DNA from: Candidatus Aminicenantota bacterium
GTDB lineage: Bacteria > Acidobacteriota > Aminicenantia > Aminicenantales > Aminicenantaceae
DNA: 34,072 nt
Assembly (NCBI GenBank): GCA_016783445.1
Contig: JADHWO010000022.1
Coordinates: 1-34,072, forward strand
Direction of reading: 5' to 3'
Below, piece after piece: positions 15,005-22,473 of this stretch; the stretch's first letter is position 1; each line of letters opens with the position of its first letter. The notes under the pieces were generated by a model. It ran no database searches. It was not told the DNA's origin and saw nothing but the letters and a program-made list of their open reading frames with translations. A program made the position numbers and the translations under genes.

Positions 15005-15565
15005 ATGAAGCCGATTACAATTGTTACTGGCTTACCGCGGTCTGGCACATCGATGGTGATGCAAATTCTGCAAGCAGGGGGAATGCCTATCGCTACTGAT
15101 AAAAAAAGGGAGCCGGATGAAAATAATCCAAAAGGGTACCTGGAAGTGGAAAGCATCATTGATAAATTGAGAGATTGTCCAGAGAGTGTTTTTGATTTTG
15201 AGGGGAAAGTTTTGAAGGTAATAGCGTATGGACTTCAATCCCTTCTTCCCGGAAAGTACAGAGTTATCTATGTGGATAGAAACATAGATGAAGTCCTGGA
15301 CTCCATGGAGAAAATGATGGGTGAGGAGGATAAGAAAAGAGAGGAAACGAAGAAGGTGTTTAACAAATTAAACAACAGGACAAAAACAGAGATAAGAAAA
15401 AGAGAGGATATGGAAGTGCTGTTTGTAGACTACAACAAAATCCTTTCCAGCCCAAAGAAGCATCTGGAAGAAATCCATCGTTTCCTTCAGGACAAAAATC
15501 TGGATTTAGATAAGATGGTAAAAGCTGTAGATGATAAATTATACAGGCAAAGGAGAGCGAACTGA
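15005..15565 (+). CDS. Small sulfotransferase-family P-loop protein
   Basis: A 186-residue protein. The N-terminus ITIVTGLPRSGTSMVMQIL is the PAPS 5'-phosphosulfate loop of sulfotransferases. YRVIYVDRNIDEVLDSME (about 80-97) fits the 3'-phosphate binding strand and helix. NPKGYLEVESI and the later FVDYNKILSSP are also seen in this group. It is shorter than typical sulfotransferases (250 or more residues), so the acceptor-binding part is minimal. It lies between sat and cysC with a 4-base gap before it and the next start 1 base after its stop. Its role is thus probably linked to PAPS use or handling. The acceptor is unknown. A regulatory or chaperone role for the sulfate-activating complex cannot be excluded. 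Confidence 0.8.
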   Translation: MKPITIVTGLPRSGTSMVMQILQAGGMPIATDKKREPDENNPKGYLEVESIIDKLRDCPESVFDFEGKVLKVIAYGLQSLLPGKYRVIYVDRNIDEVLDSMEKMMGEEDKKREETKKVFNKLNNRTKTEIRKREDMEVLFVDYNKILSSPKKHLEEIHRFLQDKNLDLDKMVKAVDDKLYRQRRAN

Positions 15566-15566
15566 C

Positions 15567-16100
15567 ATGACGGAGCAGAAGGGATTTACTTTATGGTTTA
15601 CTGGCCTGCCCTGTTCAGGGAAATCTGCTGTGGCAGATAAAGTAGCAGAGATACTTCAGGAGAAAGGCCTTAAGGTTGAAAGATTGGACGGCGATATTGT
15701 TCGCCAGAGCCTGACTCGAGACCTGGGTTTTTCCAAGGAAGACAGGGATGAAAACATTCGAAGGGTAACCTTTGTTGCCAAGCTCTTAACGAGAAATGGT
15801 GTTGCGGTCCTGACGTCATTTGTCTCCCCTTACCGGGAGATACGGGCTGAATCACGCAAGGAAATCGGGAATTTTATAGAAGTGTACGTCAAGTGTTCTC
15901 TTGAGGTTTGTATGGAGCGGGATATTAAAGGCATGTACAAAAAAGCTATTAATGGAGAAATTGAAGAGTTTACCGGCGTTTCAGATCCTTATGAGGAACC
16001 GCTGAGTCCTGAAATTTTCCTGGAGACCGATAAGGAAACACTGGATGAGAGTGCAAATAAGGTTATTCAGAGATTAAACGATCTGGGATATTTAGAATAA
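15567..16100 (+). CDS. cysC: APS kinase (adenylylsulfate kinase)
   Basis: A 177-residue protein from the ATG at 15567, preceded by AAGGAGAG. An upstream in-frame ATG at 15531 lies inside the previous gene and is not preferred. The enzyme phosphorylates APS to PAPS. Motifs: P-loop GLPCSGKS (13-20; GLSGAGKS is more usual), RLDGDIVR, FSKEDRDENIRRV, SPYREIRAESRK, and MYKKAINGEIEEFTGVSDPY with the APS lid region. Together with sat this forms a complete sulfate-activation pathway supplying the sulfotransferase-like protein between them. Confidence 0.96.
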   Translation: MTEQKGFTLWFTGLPCSGKSAVADKVAEILQEKGLKVERLDGDIVRQSLTRDLGFSKEDRDENIRRVTFVAKLLTRNGVAVLTSFVSPYREIRAESRKEIGNFIEVYVKCSLEVCMERDIKGMYKKAINGEIEEFTGVSDPYEEPLSPEIFLETDKETLDESANKVIQRLNDLGYLE

Positions 16101-16116
16101 AAAGTTTAGTTGTGTG

Positions 16117-16143
16117 ATTGCCGCACTTCGTTCGCAATGACAT
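16117..16143. repeat. Fragment of the 9394-type intergenic repeat
   Basis: TTGCCGCACTTCGTTCGC followed by AATGACA resembles the right arm of the element at 9394-9462. Only this half is present. Confidence 0.5.
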
Positions 16144-16171
16144 TTTATAGGCTTGATTCATATGTAGGAAT

Positions 16172-16220
16172 AAAATGGGGCCTGTCCCCATTTTATGTAG
16201 GGGCTTGATTCATCAAGCCC
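16172..16220. repeat. Composite repeat: AAAATGGGG hairpin plus GGGCTTGAT palindrome (copy 2), possible terminator
   Basis: A 9-base hairpin (16172-16180 / 16186-16194) with loop CCTGT is followed by TTTT and then by GGGCTTGATTCATCAAGCCC (16201-16220). A partial third copy of the palindrome's left half is at 16150-16161. The hairpin could terminate the sat-cysC transcript. It also lies only 46 bases before the epimerase gene. Confidence 0.75.
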
Positions 16221-16266
16221 TTAATATATAATACAAGGCAGTAATTAAATATAAAAAGAGAAAATA

Positions 16267-17199
16267 ATGAGTAAATATTTAGTCACCGGCGGGGCAGGTT
16301 TTATCGGTTCGCATATCACCGAAGAACTGGTCAAAAGAGGGCATGCAGTCAGGATTGTTGATAATTTTTTAACAGGAAAAAGGGAAAACATTAATTCATT
16401 CCTTGATAAGATAGAACTCATAGAGGGCGATATAAGGGATTCTGAGGTCTGTGCGCGTGCTGCAGAAGGAGTGGATTTTGTTTTGCATCAGGCAGCCTTG
16501 CCTTCTGTTCCACGTTCTGTAAAGGACCCCGTCACGACTAATGACATCAATATCAAGGGGACTTTAAATCTTCTTCTTGCTTCCAGGGACGCAAAAGCCA
16601 AAAAGTTTGTTTTTGCCTCCTCTTCTTCTGTTTATGGAGACGACCCCAGGCTCCCGAAAAAAGAAGGCACTGAAGGGACTCCTTTATCTCCTTATGCCAT
16701 AAGCAAGCGGGGCGGAGAGATGTACTGTCTTGTCTTCAGCCAGATTTTTAACCTATCTACAATCTGCCTCAGGTACTTTAATATCTTTGGGCCTCGTCAA
16801 GATCCATTCTCCCAGTATGCAGCGGTGATTCCGAATTTCATTACTAAAATGATTAAGGAAGAAAAGCCTGTTATTTTTGGCGACGGGGAGCAGTCACGTG
16901 ATTTTACTTATGTAGCTAATGTGGTTGAAGCTAACATTTTGGCGGCAGAAACTCAGGACATCTCAGGTGAAATTTTTAATATTGCCTGCGGAGAGAGAAC
17001 AACGGTTAATTCCCTGGCTGCAAAAACTAGCGAAATATTAAAAAAGGAAATCCCTCCTACTTATTGCGAACCGCGTCCTGGTGATGTCAAACATTCCTTT
17101 GCTGATGTCTCAAAAGCTCAGAAAATATTAAAGTATAAGCCTGCAGTCCAGTTTGATAAGGGCCTGGAGGAAACTATACGCTGGTACAGGGAGAGTTAG
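16267..17199 (+). CDS. UDP-hexose(NAc) 4-epimerase, WbpP/TviC-like
   Basis: A 310-residue extended short-chain dehydrogenase. NAD site GGAGFIGS (8-15), catalytic SSSSVYG region (about 118-124) and Tyr143-xxx-Lys147 (YAISK). The later segment with FGPRQDPFSQYAAVIP and GDGEQSRDFTYV closely matches UDP-GlcNAc 4-epimerases of the WbpP/TviC group rather than housekeeping GalE. The product would interconvert UDP-GlcNAc and UDP-GalNAc (or their uronates). It is followed after 6 bases by a UDP-HexNAc dehydrogenase, the same pairing as in Vi-antigen-like pathways. The fold is certain; the exact substrate is inferred. Confidence 0.9.
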   Translation: MSKYLVTGGAGFIGSHITEELVKRGHAVRIVDNFLTGKRENINSFLDKIELIEGDIRDSEVCARAAEGVDFVLHQAALPSVPRSVKDPVTTNDINIKGTLNLLLASRDAKAKKFVFASSSSVYGDDPRLPKKEGTEGTPLSPYAISKRGGEMYCLVFSQIFNLSTICLRYFNIFGPRQDPFSQYAAVIPNFITKMIKEEKPVIFGDGEQSRDFTYVANVVEANILAAETQDISGEIFNIACGERTTVNSLAAKTSEILKKEIPPTYCEPRPGDVKHSFADVSKAQKILKYKPAVQFDKGLEETIRWYRES

Positions 17200-17205
17200 A
17201 AGAGA

Positions 17206-18525
17206 ATGAACAGGAACGCAATGGATTTAGAAAAAAAAATTGAAAACAGAGAAGCCCGTATTGGCATTATCGGTATGGGCTATGTTGGACTTCCTCTGGC
17301 TTTAACATTTTTAAAAAAAGGATTTGAAGTTTTTGGATTTGACGTTGATGAAAAAAAAGTCAAGATGTTGAATCAGGGGAAAAGTTATATAAAACATATT
17401 GCCGCAGAAGAATTAAAAGTTTTTCTCAAAGAGAAAAAGTTTTTAGCCACGAAAGATTTTGGAGCTCTCTCCAGGATCAATGTTATTATTATCTGTGTTC
17501 CAACGCCTCTGGATTCCCATAAAAATCCTGACCTTTCCTATGTCCTGAAAACAACGGAAGTCATTTCTAAAAATTTTATAAAAGGCCAGCTTGTTATTTT
17601 GGAGAGCACTACTTACCCCGGCACAACGGAGGAGGAGATGCTTCCTCTTCTGGAAGCCAGAGGTTTAAAAGTGGGAGAGGATTTTTACCTTGCATATTCT
17701 CCAGAGAGGGAAAATCCAGGGGACGAAGTCTTCTCAACCGCAAAAACTCCTAAAGTTGTAGGAGGTATTACTCAAAAATGCAGGCGTGTGGCTAAAGCTC
17801 TTTATGACCAGGTTGTTGTGAGAACAATTCCTGTCTCATCAACAAAAGTTGCCGAAGCCACAAAGCTGCTTGAGAACATTTTTCGTTCTGTCAACATAGC
17901 GATGGTCAACGAGATGAAGCTGATTTTTGAACGTTTGGGAATAGATATATGGGAAGTGATTGAAGCAGCCTCTACCAAGCCCTTTGGATTTATGCCCTTT
18001 TCGCCTGGCCCGGGCTATGGTGGACACTGCATCCCCATTGATCCCTTTTATCTAGCCTGGAAAGCCAAAGAGGTTGATTATCCGACAAGGTTTATTGAGC
18101 TGGCAGGAGAAATTAATACATTCATGCCTTATTATGTTGTTTCCAGAACGGTTGAAGCCTTAAACAGTAGAGGAAAGTCTATAAAAGGAGCCAGGATATT
18201 GATCCTTGGAATTGCCTACAAAGAGGATGTTGATGACCAGAGAGAATCCCCCTCGCTAAAGATTATCAGCCTTCTCCAGGGAAAGGGAGCTAAAGTCTCT
18301 TACAATGATCCTCATGTGCCTCAATCTCCTGGATACAGAGATTACCCTGGTTTAAAACTCAAATCAGTAGCTTTAACCGAGAAAAGATTAAAGGAGTTTG
18401 ATGCTGTAATCGTAGCAACGGCTCATTCAGCCTATAACTTTGAATGGATAGCAAAAAATTCGGCCCTTATCATCGATACTCGAAATGCCATAAAAAAGAA
18501 GAAAAAAAATGTCGTTAAAGCTTGA
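17206..18525 (+). CDS. UDP-N-acetylhexosamine 6-dehydrogenase (WbpA/WbpO type)
   Basis: A 439-residue member of the UDP-glucose/GDP-mannose dehydrogenase family. It performs a two-step NAD-dependent oxidation of a UDP-HexNAc to the uronic acid. Motifs: IGMGYVGLP (22-30), ESTTYPGTTEE (133-143), YSPERENPGD (164-173), TKPFGFMPF, and the catalytic-cysteine loop GPGYGGHCIPIDP (Cys275). GHCIPIDP with SPERxNPGD marks the HexNAc-specific branch rather than Ugd. Two starts are possible, 17206 and 17221; both have weak purine-rich sites. With the upstream epimerase it would give UDP-GlcNAcA or UDP-GalNAcA for a surface polysaccharide. Confidence 0.92.
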   Translation: MNRNAMDLEKKIENREARIGIIGMGYVGLPLALTFLKKGFEVFGFDVDEKKVKMLNQGKSYIKHIAAEELKVFLKEKKFLATKDFGALSRINVIIICVPTPLDSHKNPDLSYVLKTTEVISKNFIKGQLVILESTTYPGTTEEEMLPLLEARGLKVGEDFYLAYSPERENPGDEVFSTAKTPKVVGGITQKCRRVAKALYDQVVVRTIPVSSTKVAEATKLLENIFRSVNIAMVNEMKLIFERLGIDIWEVIEAASTKPFGFMPFSPGPGYGGHCIPIDPFYLAWKAKEVDYPTRFIELAGEINTFMPYYVVSRTVEALNSRGKSIKGARILILGIAYKEDVDDQRESPSLKIISLLQGKGAKVSYNDPHVPQSPGYRDYPGLKLKSVALTEKRLKEFDAVIVATAHSAYNFEWIAKNSALIIDTRNAIKKKKKNVVKA

Positions 18526-18616
18526 CCGGCATTTAGAAAAATATTAGAGAAATACAAACCACATAGACCATAGGTAATATTCCTGTGAGTTTGGTGGTTT
18601 TTTAAGAGGAGAAGTC

Positions 18617-19921
18617 ATGAAGATAGCAGTTATTGGCACAGGATATGTAGGGCTTGTGAGTGCAGCATGCTTTGCTGAATTAGGTCATGATGTTATAGGA
18701 ACAGACGTGGTTTCAGAAAAAATTGATAAAGCATCTCGTGGAATTGCCCATATTTACGAACCAGGTCTTGAGGATTTGTTGAAGACGAATCTCAAAAAAG
18801 GGAATCTTTCTTTCAGTCTTGATTTGGATGAGACCATTCAGTCCTCAGATGTTCTCTTCGTCTGTGTTAATACACCTCAAAAAGAAGATGGAAGCGCTGA
18901 TATGACTTATGTTGAAGGAGTTTCGAAGAGGATTGCTGAAAACTTGAATGATTATAAAGTTGTTGTGGAAAAGAGCACAGTGCCTGTTCAAACATCCATG
19001 TGGATTAAAAGAGCTATCGATTTATACAAGAAAAAAGATAAAACTTTTGATGTCGCCTCAAACCCTGAATTCCTGCGGGAAGGCTCGGCCGTTTCGGATT
19101 TTCTCAATCCGGACCGCATCATTGTAGGAGTGGAAACGGAGAAAGCCAAAGATATTATGATTAAAATTTATGAAAAATATAAGGACCGGCTCCTTGTTAC
19201 AAACATTGATACGGCAGAAATCATCAAGCATGCCTCCAATTCTTTTTTAGCCCTGAAAATTTCCTACATCAACCTTATTTCCGAGCTCTGCGAGAAAACA
19301 GATGCAAATGTGGAGCTGGCAGCTAAAGGGATGGGACTTGATGAGAGGATAGGAAGTCAGTTTCTTAGGGCAGGTCTTGGCTATGGAGGCTCCTGTTTTC
19401 CCAAGGATATAAGAGCTCTCTCCCGGATCGGAGAAGATTTGGGTGTAAACATGAATTTGTTAAAAGAGGCTGATAGGATCAATTTAAAAAGAATTGATGT
19501 TTTTGTGGAAAAGATCAAAAAAGCCATCTGGGTGTTAAAAGACAAAAAGATTGCTGTTTTAGGGCTTTCGTTTAAGCCAGAGACTGATGATATAAGAGAG
19601 GCGCCGAGTATTAAAGTCATAAAAAGGCTTCTTGAAGAAGGTGCATCCCTCAGCCTTTATGATCCCAAAGCCATGGAAAATGTAAAAAAGGTTTTTCCTG
19701 AAAAACCTTCACAGATATCTTACGCCAAATCTCCATACGAAGCAGCGGAAAAAGCCAATGTTTTGCTAATTATCACAGAGTGGGATGAGTTTAGAGAACT
19801 GGATCTAAACAAGATTAAAGAAGTTATGGCTAATTCCATTATTGTAGATGGAAGAAATATTTTTGAACCTGCAAAGGTCCGGGAACTGGGTTTTGAATAT
19901 TATTCTTTCGGCAGGAAGTAG
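18617..19921 (+). CDS. ugd: UDP-glucose 6-dehydrogenase
   Basis: A 434-residue protein. It oxidises UDP-glucose to UDP-glucuronate. Motifs: MKIAVIGTGYVGL (1-13), VEKSTVPVQT (117-126), SNPEFLREGSAVSDFLNPDR (148-167) and the catalytic GYGGSCFPKD (Cys260). A good ribosome site (AGAGGAG) precedes the ATG. It lies 91 bases after the UDP-HexNAc dehydrogenase and converges on hypE with a 10-base gap. Having both a UDP-HexNAc and a UDP-Glc dehydrogenase suggests a glycan with two kinds of uronic acid. Confidence 0.96.
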   Translation: MKIAVIGTGYVGLVSAACFAELGHDVIGTDVVSEKIDKASRGIAHIYEPGLEDLLKTNLKKGNLSFSLDLDETIQSSDVLFVCVNTPQKEDGSADMTYVEGVSKRIAENLNDYKVVVEKSTVPVQTSMWIKRAIDLYKKKDKTFDVASNPEFLREGSAVSDFLNPDRIIVGVETEKAKDIMIKIYEKYKDRLLVTNIDTAEIIKHASNSFLALKISYINLISELCEKTDANVELAAKGMGLDERIGSQFLRAGLGYGGSCFPKDIRALSRIGEDLGVNMNLLKEADRINLKRIDVFVEKIKKAIWVLKDKKIAVLGLSFKPETDDIREAPSIKVIKRLLEEGASLSLYDPKAMENVKKVFPEKPSQISYAKSPYEAAEKANVLLIITEWDEFRELDLNKIKEVMANSIIVDGRNIFEPAKVRELGFEYYSFGRK

Positions 19922-19931
19922 CCTAAAAAAG

Positions 19932-20921
19932 TCAGCAAATTCGAGGCAGAAGTTCTGAAGTCAGGGGTTCCAGAAGCCTTAATCCTCCTGAGCAAGTCGA
20001 GAGAAGTAATTCTCCAGGCTTTCCTATTTTATTTTCTACCTCTCCTATGATTTTTGCCTTTTTGCCAAGGGGATCCATTTTTATTTTCTCAAGGAGCTCA
20101 TTTGCCTTTTTTTTCGGGACTAAAAGGACAGCCCTCCCTTCACAGGCAAGGTAGAAAGGATCGATTCCTAAAAGTTCTGTTGCTCCCCTTACAGCTCGAG
20201 AAAGTGGGATTTTTTCCTCATCTATCAAGAGAGAAAAGTCTGTCTTTTCTGCGAGTTCACATAGAACTGTTGCCAGGCCCCCGCGAGTGATGTCTCTCAT
20301 CCACAGAACGCCTTCTTTCCAGAAAGGGAGGAGGAAGTTTAAGGGGGCACAATCACTTTTAGCTGTTGATTCCAGTCCAAAATCTCCTCTGGCAAGCATC
20401 ACAGCAAGGCTGTGTTCTCCAAGGGTTCCCGTTAAGATGATTTTATCACCGGGTCGGATTTTTTTTATTGATGGCTTGGTCAGGATTTTTCCTATGCCAG
20501 ACGTGTTAATGTAGATTTTATCTCCCTGGCCGCGTCTGACTACTTTTGTATCTCCTGTAGTGATCTCCACGCCAGCTTTTTTTGCTGACTTTTTTATGGA
20601 CTTGAGGATTTTTTCCAGCTCTTCCCAGGACATCCCCTCTTCGAGGATAAGAGAAAGAGATATATATTTAGGTTCAGCTCCTGAAACAATAAGGTCGTTA
20701 ACAGTACCGTTTATGCAGAGAGTGCCGATGTCTCCTCCTGGGAAAAAGATCGGGTCAACCACATAGCTATCTGTTGTAAAAGCGATCTGCCGGGGGAGAA
20801 GGGCTGAGTCTGAGAGTTCATCCAGGAAAGGATTATTAAAAGTTTTTACTATATGTTGAGCGATAAAATCTCTCATCAATTTACCGCCGCTGCCCAGCTC
20901 TAAGCTGATTTTTTTCTTCAT
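19932..20921 (-). CDS. hypE: Hydrogenase maturation protein HypE
   Basis: A 329-residue protein. HypE dehydrates its own carbamoylated C-terminal cysteine to a thiocyanate, the source of the CN ligands of NiFe hydrogenases. The protein ends LLPRIC, with the required terminal Cys (Cys329). The N-terminus has GSGGKLMRDFI, and the AIR-synthase-like body has TTDSYVVDP, GTVNDLIVSGA, TGDTKVV and RDITRGGLATVLCELAE. The start overlaps the hypD stop in an ATGA (20918-20921). Confidence 0.97.
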   Translation of the reverse strand: MKKKISLELGSGGKLMRDFIAQHIVKTFNNPFLDELSDSALLPRQIAFTTDSYVVDPIFFPGGDIGTLCINGTVNDLIVSGAEPKYISLSLILEEGMSWEELEKILKSIKKSAKKAGVEITTGDTKVVRRGQGDKIYINTSGIGKILTKPSIKKIRPGDKIILTGTLGEHSLAVMLARGDFGLESTAKSDCAPLNFLLPFWKEGVLWMRDITRGGLATVLCELAEKTDFSLLIDEEKIPLSRAVRGATELLGIDPFYLACEGRAVLLVPKKKANELLEKIKMDPLGKKAKIIGEVENKIGKPGELLLSTCSGGLRLLEPLTSELLPRIC

Positions 20922-22021
20922 TTTAAGCCTCTGTTATATTTGTAATGGACAAAGCATGCTCCTTCAAAAGAAACCATGCATGGCCCATAGGGCGAATTTG
21001 GATTGCATTTTTTAGCGAATAAGGAACACTGAGGGGGGGAGATTACGCCCTGCAGGACTTCTCCACATCGGCAGCCTGGAAGGTCACCGCTTCCGCCTTT
21101 TATGTTAAGGTTGAATTTGCTTTCAGCATCATAATTTGAGTATTTCTTTTTGAGTTTTAAACCACTAAGAGGAATAAGACCCAGGCCTCTCCAGTAAGCA
21201 TCTTTGGTTTCCAGCATTTCTTCCATGACTGCCAGGGCTTTTGGATTGCCTGTTGGTCTAACCACTCTTGAATACTCGTTGGAAACCATTGCCTTCCCTT
21301 GATGTATCTGGTCTAGGATTGAAGAGAGGCCGAGGAGCATATCACTGGGTTCAAAACCGGCAATGGCTCCCGGGATACCATAATCTTCTGCAATAAATTG
21401 ATAAGGTTTTTCCCCGATAATCGTACTCACATGTCCAGGGTAGAGAAAGCCATCAATGGCTATCTCTTTTGCCTCCACAATAGCTTTGAGCGGAGGGGGA
21501 ATAAGCCATAGTGCGGAAAGGATCGAGAAGTTGGTAAGGCCTTCAAAAAAAGCTTCTCTGACAGTTAGGGCAATGGTAGGGATTGTGGTTTCAAATCCAA
21601 CTCCAAAAAAGACAACATTCTTTTCTGGGTTTGACCTTGCCTGCTCCAGTGATTCCTCTGGGGAGTATACAATTTTGACCACTGATCCTGAAGCTGGAAC
21701 CGCTGTCTGGAGAGAACCTTTTCTGGAGGGTACCCTTGTCATGTCTCCAAAGGTAGTCAGAATAAAGTTTTTTTTCTTTGTGACCAGCTCTATGGCAGCC
21801 TCGTGGATTTCATTTGGAGTGATGCATACCGGGCATCCCGGACCGGAGATCATCTCCACGCCTATATTTTCAAGAAGTTTTTTTAAACCGTACCGGTGTA
21901 CAGTCATGGTGTGGGTTCCGCAGACTTCCATGATGCGGATAGAAGAGGGAAGTGCTCGTGTTTTTTTCTCTAATTCAGCAAGAAGTGCTTGAATTACTCT
22001 TTTATCTCTGAATTCTTGCAT
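20918..22021 (-). CDS. hypD: Hydrogenase maturation protein HypD
   Basis: A 367-residue iron-sulfur protein forming, with HypC, the scaffold for the Fe(CN)2CO moiety. Motifs: MEVCGTHTMTVHRYG (Cys34), the redox/iron pair GPGCPVCITP (Cys63, Cys66), FGVGFETTIP, IPGAIAGFEP, and a C-terminal cysteine-rich 4Fe-4S region (GCRCGEVLQG, CSLFAKKC, YGPCMVS, CFVHY). It lies 72 bases after hypC and overlaps hypE by 4. No clear ribosome site precedes the ATG. Confidence 0.97.
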   Translation of the reverse strand: MQEFRDKRVIQALLAELEKKTRALPSSIRIMEVCGTHTMTVHRYGLKKLLENIGVEMISGPGCPVCITPNEIHEAAIELVTKKKNFILTTFGDMTRVPSRKGSLQTAVPASGSVVKIVYSPEESLEQARSNPEKNVVFFGVGFETTIPTIALTVREAFFEGLTNFSILSALWLIPPPLKAIVEAKEIAIDGFLYPGHVSTIIGEKPYQFIAEDYGIPGAIAGFEPSDMLLGLSSILDQIHQGKAMVSNEYSRVVRPTGNPKALAVMEEMLETKDAYWRGLGLIPLSGLKLKKKYSNYDAESKFNLNIKGGSGDLPGCRCGEVLQGVISPPQCSLFAKKCNPNSPYGPCMVSFEGACFVHYKYNRGLK

Positions 22022-22093
22022 TTTTTTGAAGAATGACCATTTATACTTGGAAACTGGAGGATAGATAGACGGGACAGGCTCTGTTTTTCTGCT

Positions 22094-22375
22094 TTATATT
22101 CTCTGTTTTTGATTATTTCTCCTTGCCTCTACATTATTTTTTTTATTCTCGGTAGCCTGCTGACTGGCGAGTTCTCTGAGCATAAAGAGGGTTTCTTTGG
22201 CTTCTTCTTCATTTAACTTAGAGATGGCAAATCCGGCGTGAACGATGACCCAGTCTCCAATCTTGACGTCTTCAATAAGGGAAAGATTTGTCTTAACCTT
22301 TGTTCCTAAATAATCCACTTTTCCAAAATTCGATTCCTCGATTTTTACGACTTTAGCTGGTATTCCTAAACACAT
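22094..22375 (-). CDS. hypC: Hydrogenase maturation chaperone HypC
   Basis: A 93-residue protein starting MCLGIPAKV; Cys2 is the iron-binding and hydrogenase-binding residue after Met removal. The beta-barrel core has VDYLGTKVKTNLSLIEDVKIGDWVIVHAG in separate conserved parts. The C-terminal tail after the helix is longer and more polar than usual. A good site (AGGAAGA) precedes the ATG. It is first in hypC-hypD-hypE and divergent from uppS. hypA, hypB, hypF and the hydrogenase itself are not in the window. Confidence 0.95.
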   Translation of the reverse strand: MCLGIPAKVVKIEESNFGKVDYLGTKVKTNLSLIEDVKIGDWVIVHAGFAISKLNEEEAKETLFMLRELASQQATENKKNNVEARRNNQKQRI

Positions 22376-22438
22376 TTTCTTCCTGAATTTTCCTCAGATA
22401 GATAGATTACCAGATATGGCGAACTAGGTCTATACTTT

Positions 22439-22467
22439 TTGACAATTTCTTAGCAAGTACCTATAAT
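22439..22467 (+). promoter_or_regulatory. Perfect consensus sigma-70 promoter of the uppS operon
   Basis: TTGACA (22439-22444) and TATAAT (22462-22467) with 17 bases between: all 12 consensus positions match. Initiation would fall at about 22474, which is the A of the uppS ATG. So the transcript is probably leaderless or nearly so. Confidence 0.85.
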
Positions 22468-22473
22468 TGACCT

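Noticed and set aside
13317-16220. CRISPR-like array
   Set aside because: The palindromic repeats are few, of two unrelated kinds and not regularly spaced; no cas gene is present.
18556-18600. Terminator between the UDP-HexNAc dehydrogenase and ugd (AAACCAC ... GTGGTTT then T's)
   Set aside because: The arms are only 7 bases and separated by 31 bases, too loose for a convincing intrinsic terminator.
21456-21992. 178-codon open frame antisense to hypD
   Set aside because: HypD motifs fill the opposite strand; this frame is a shadow caused by codon bias.
22376-22438. Promoter for hypC on the minus strand (TTGCTA-N16-TATAGA)
   Set aside because: The match is weak on both boxes and it overlaps the strong uppS promoter, so I could not separate it from background.
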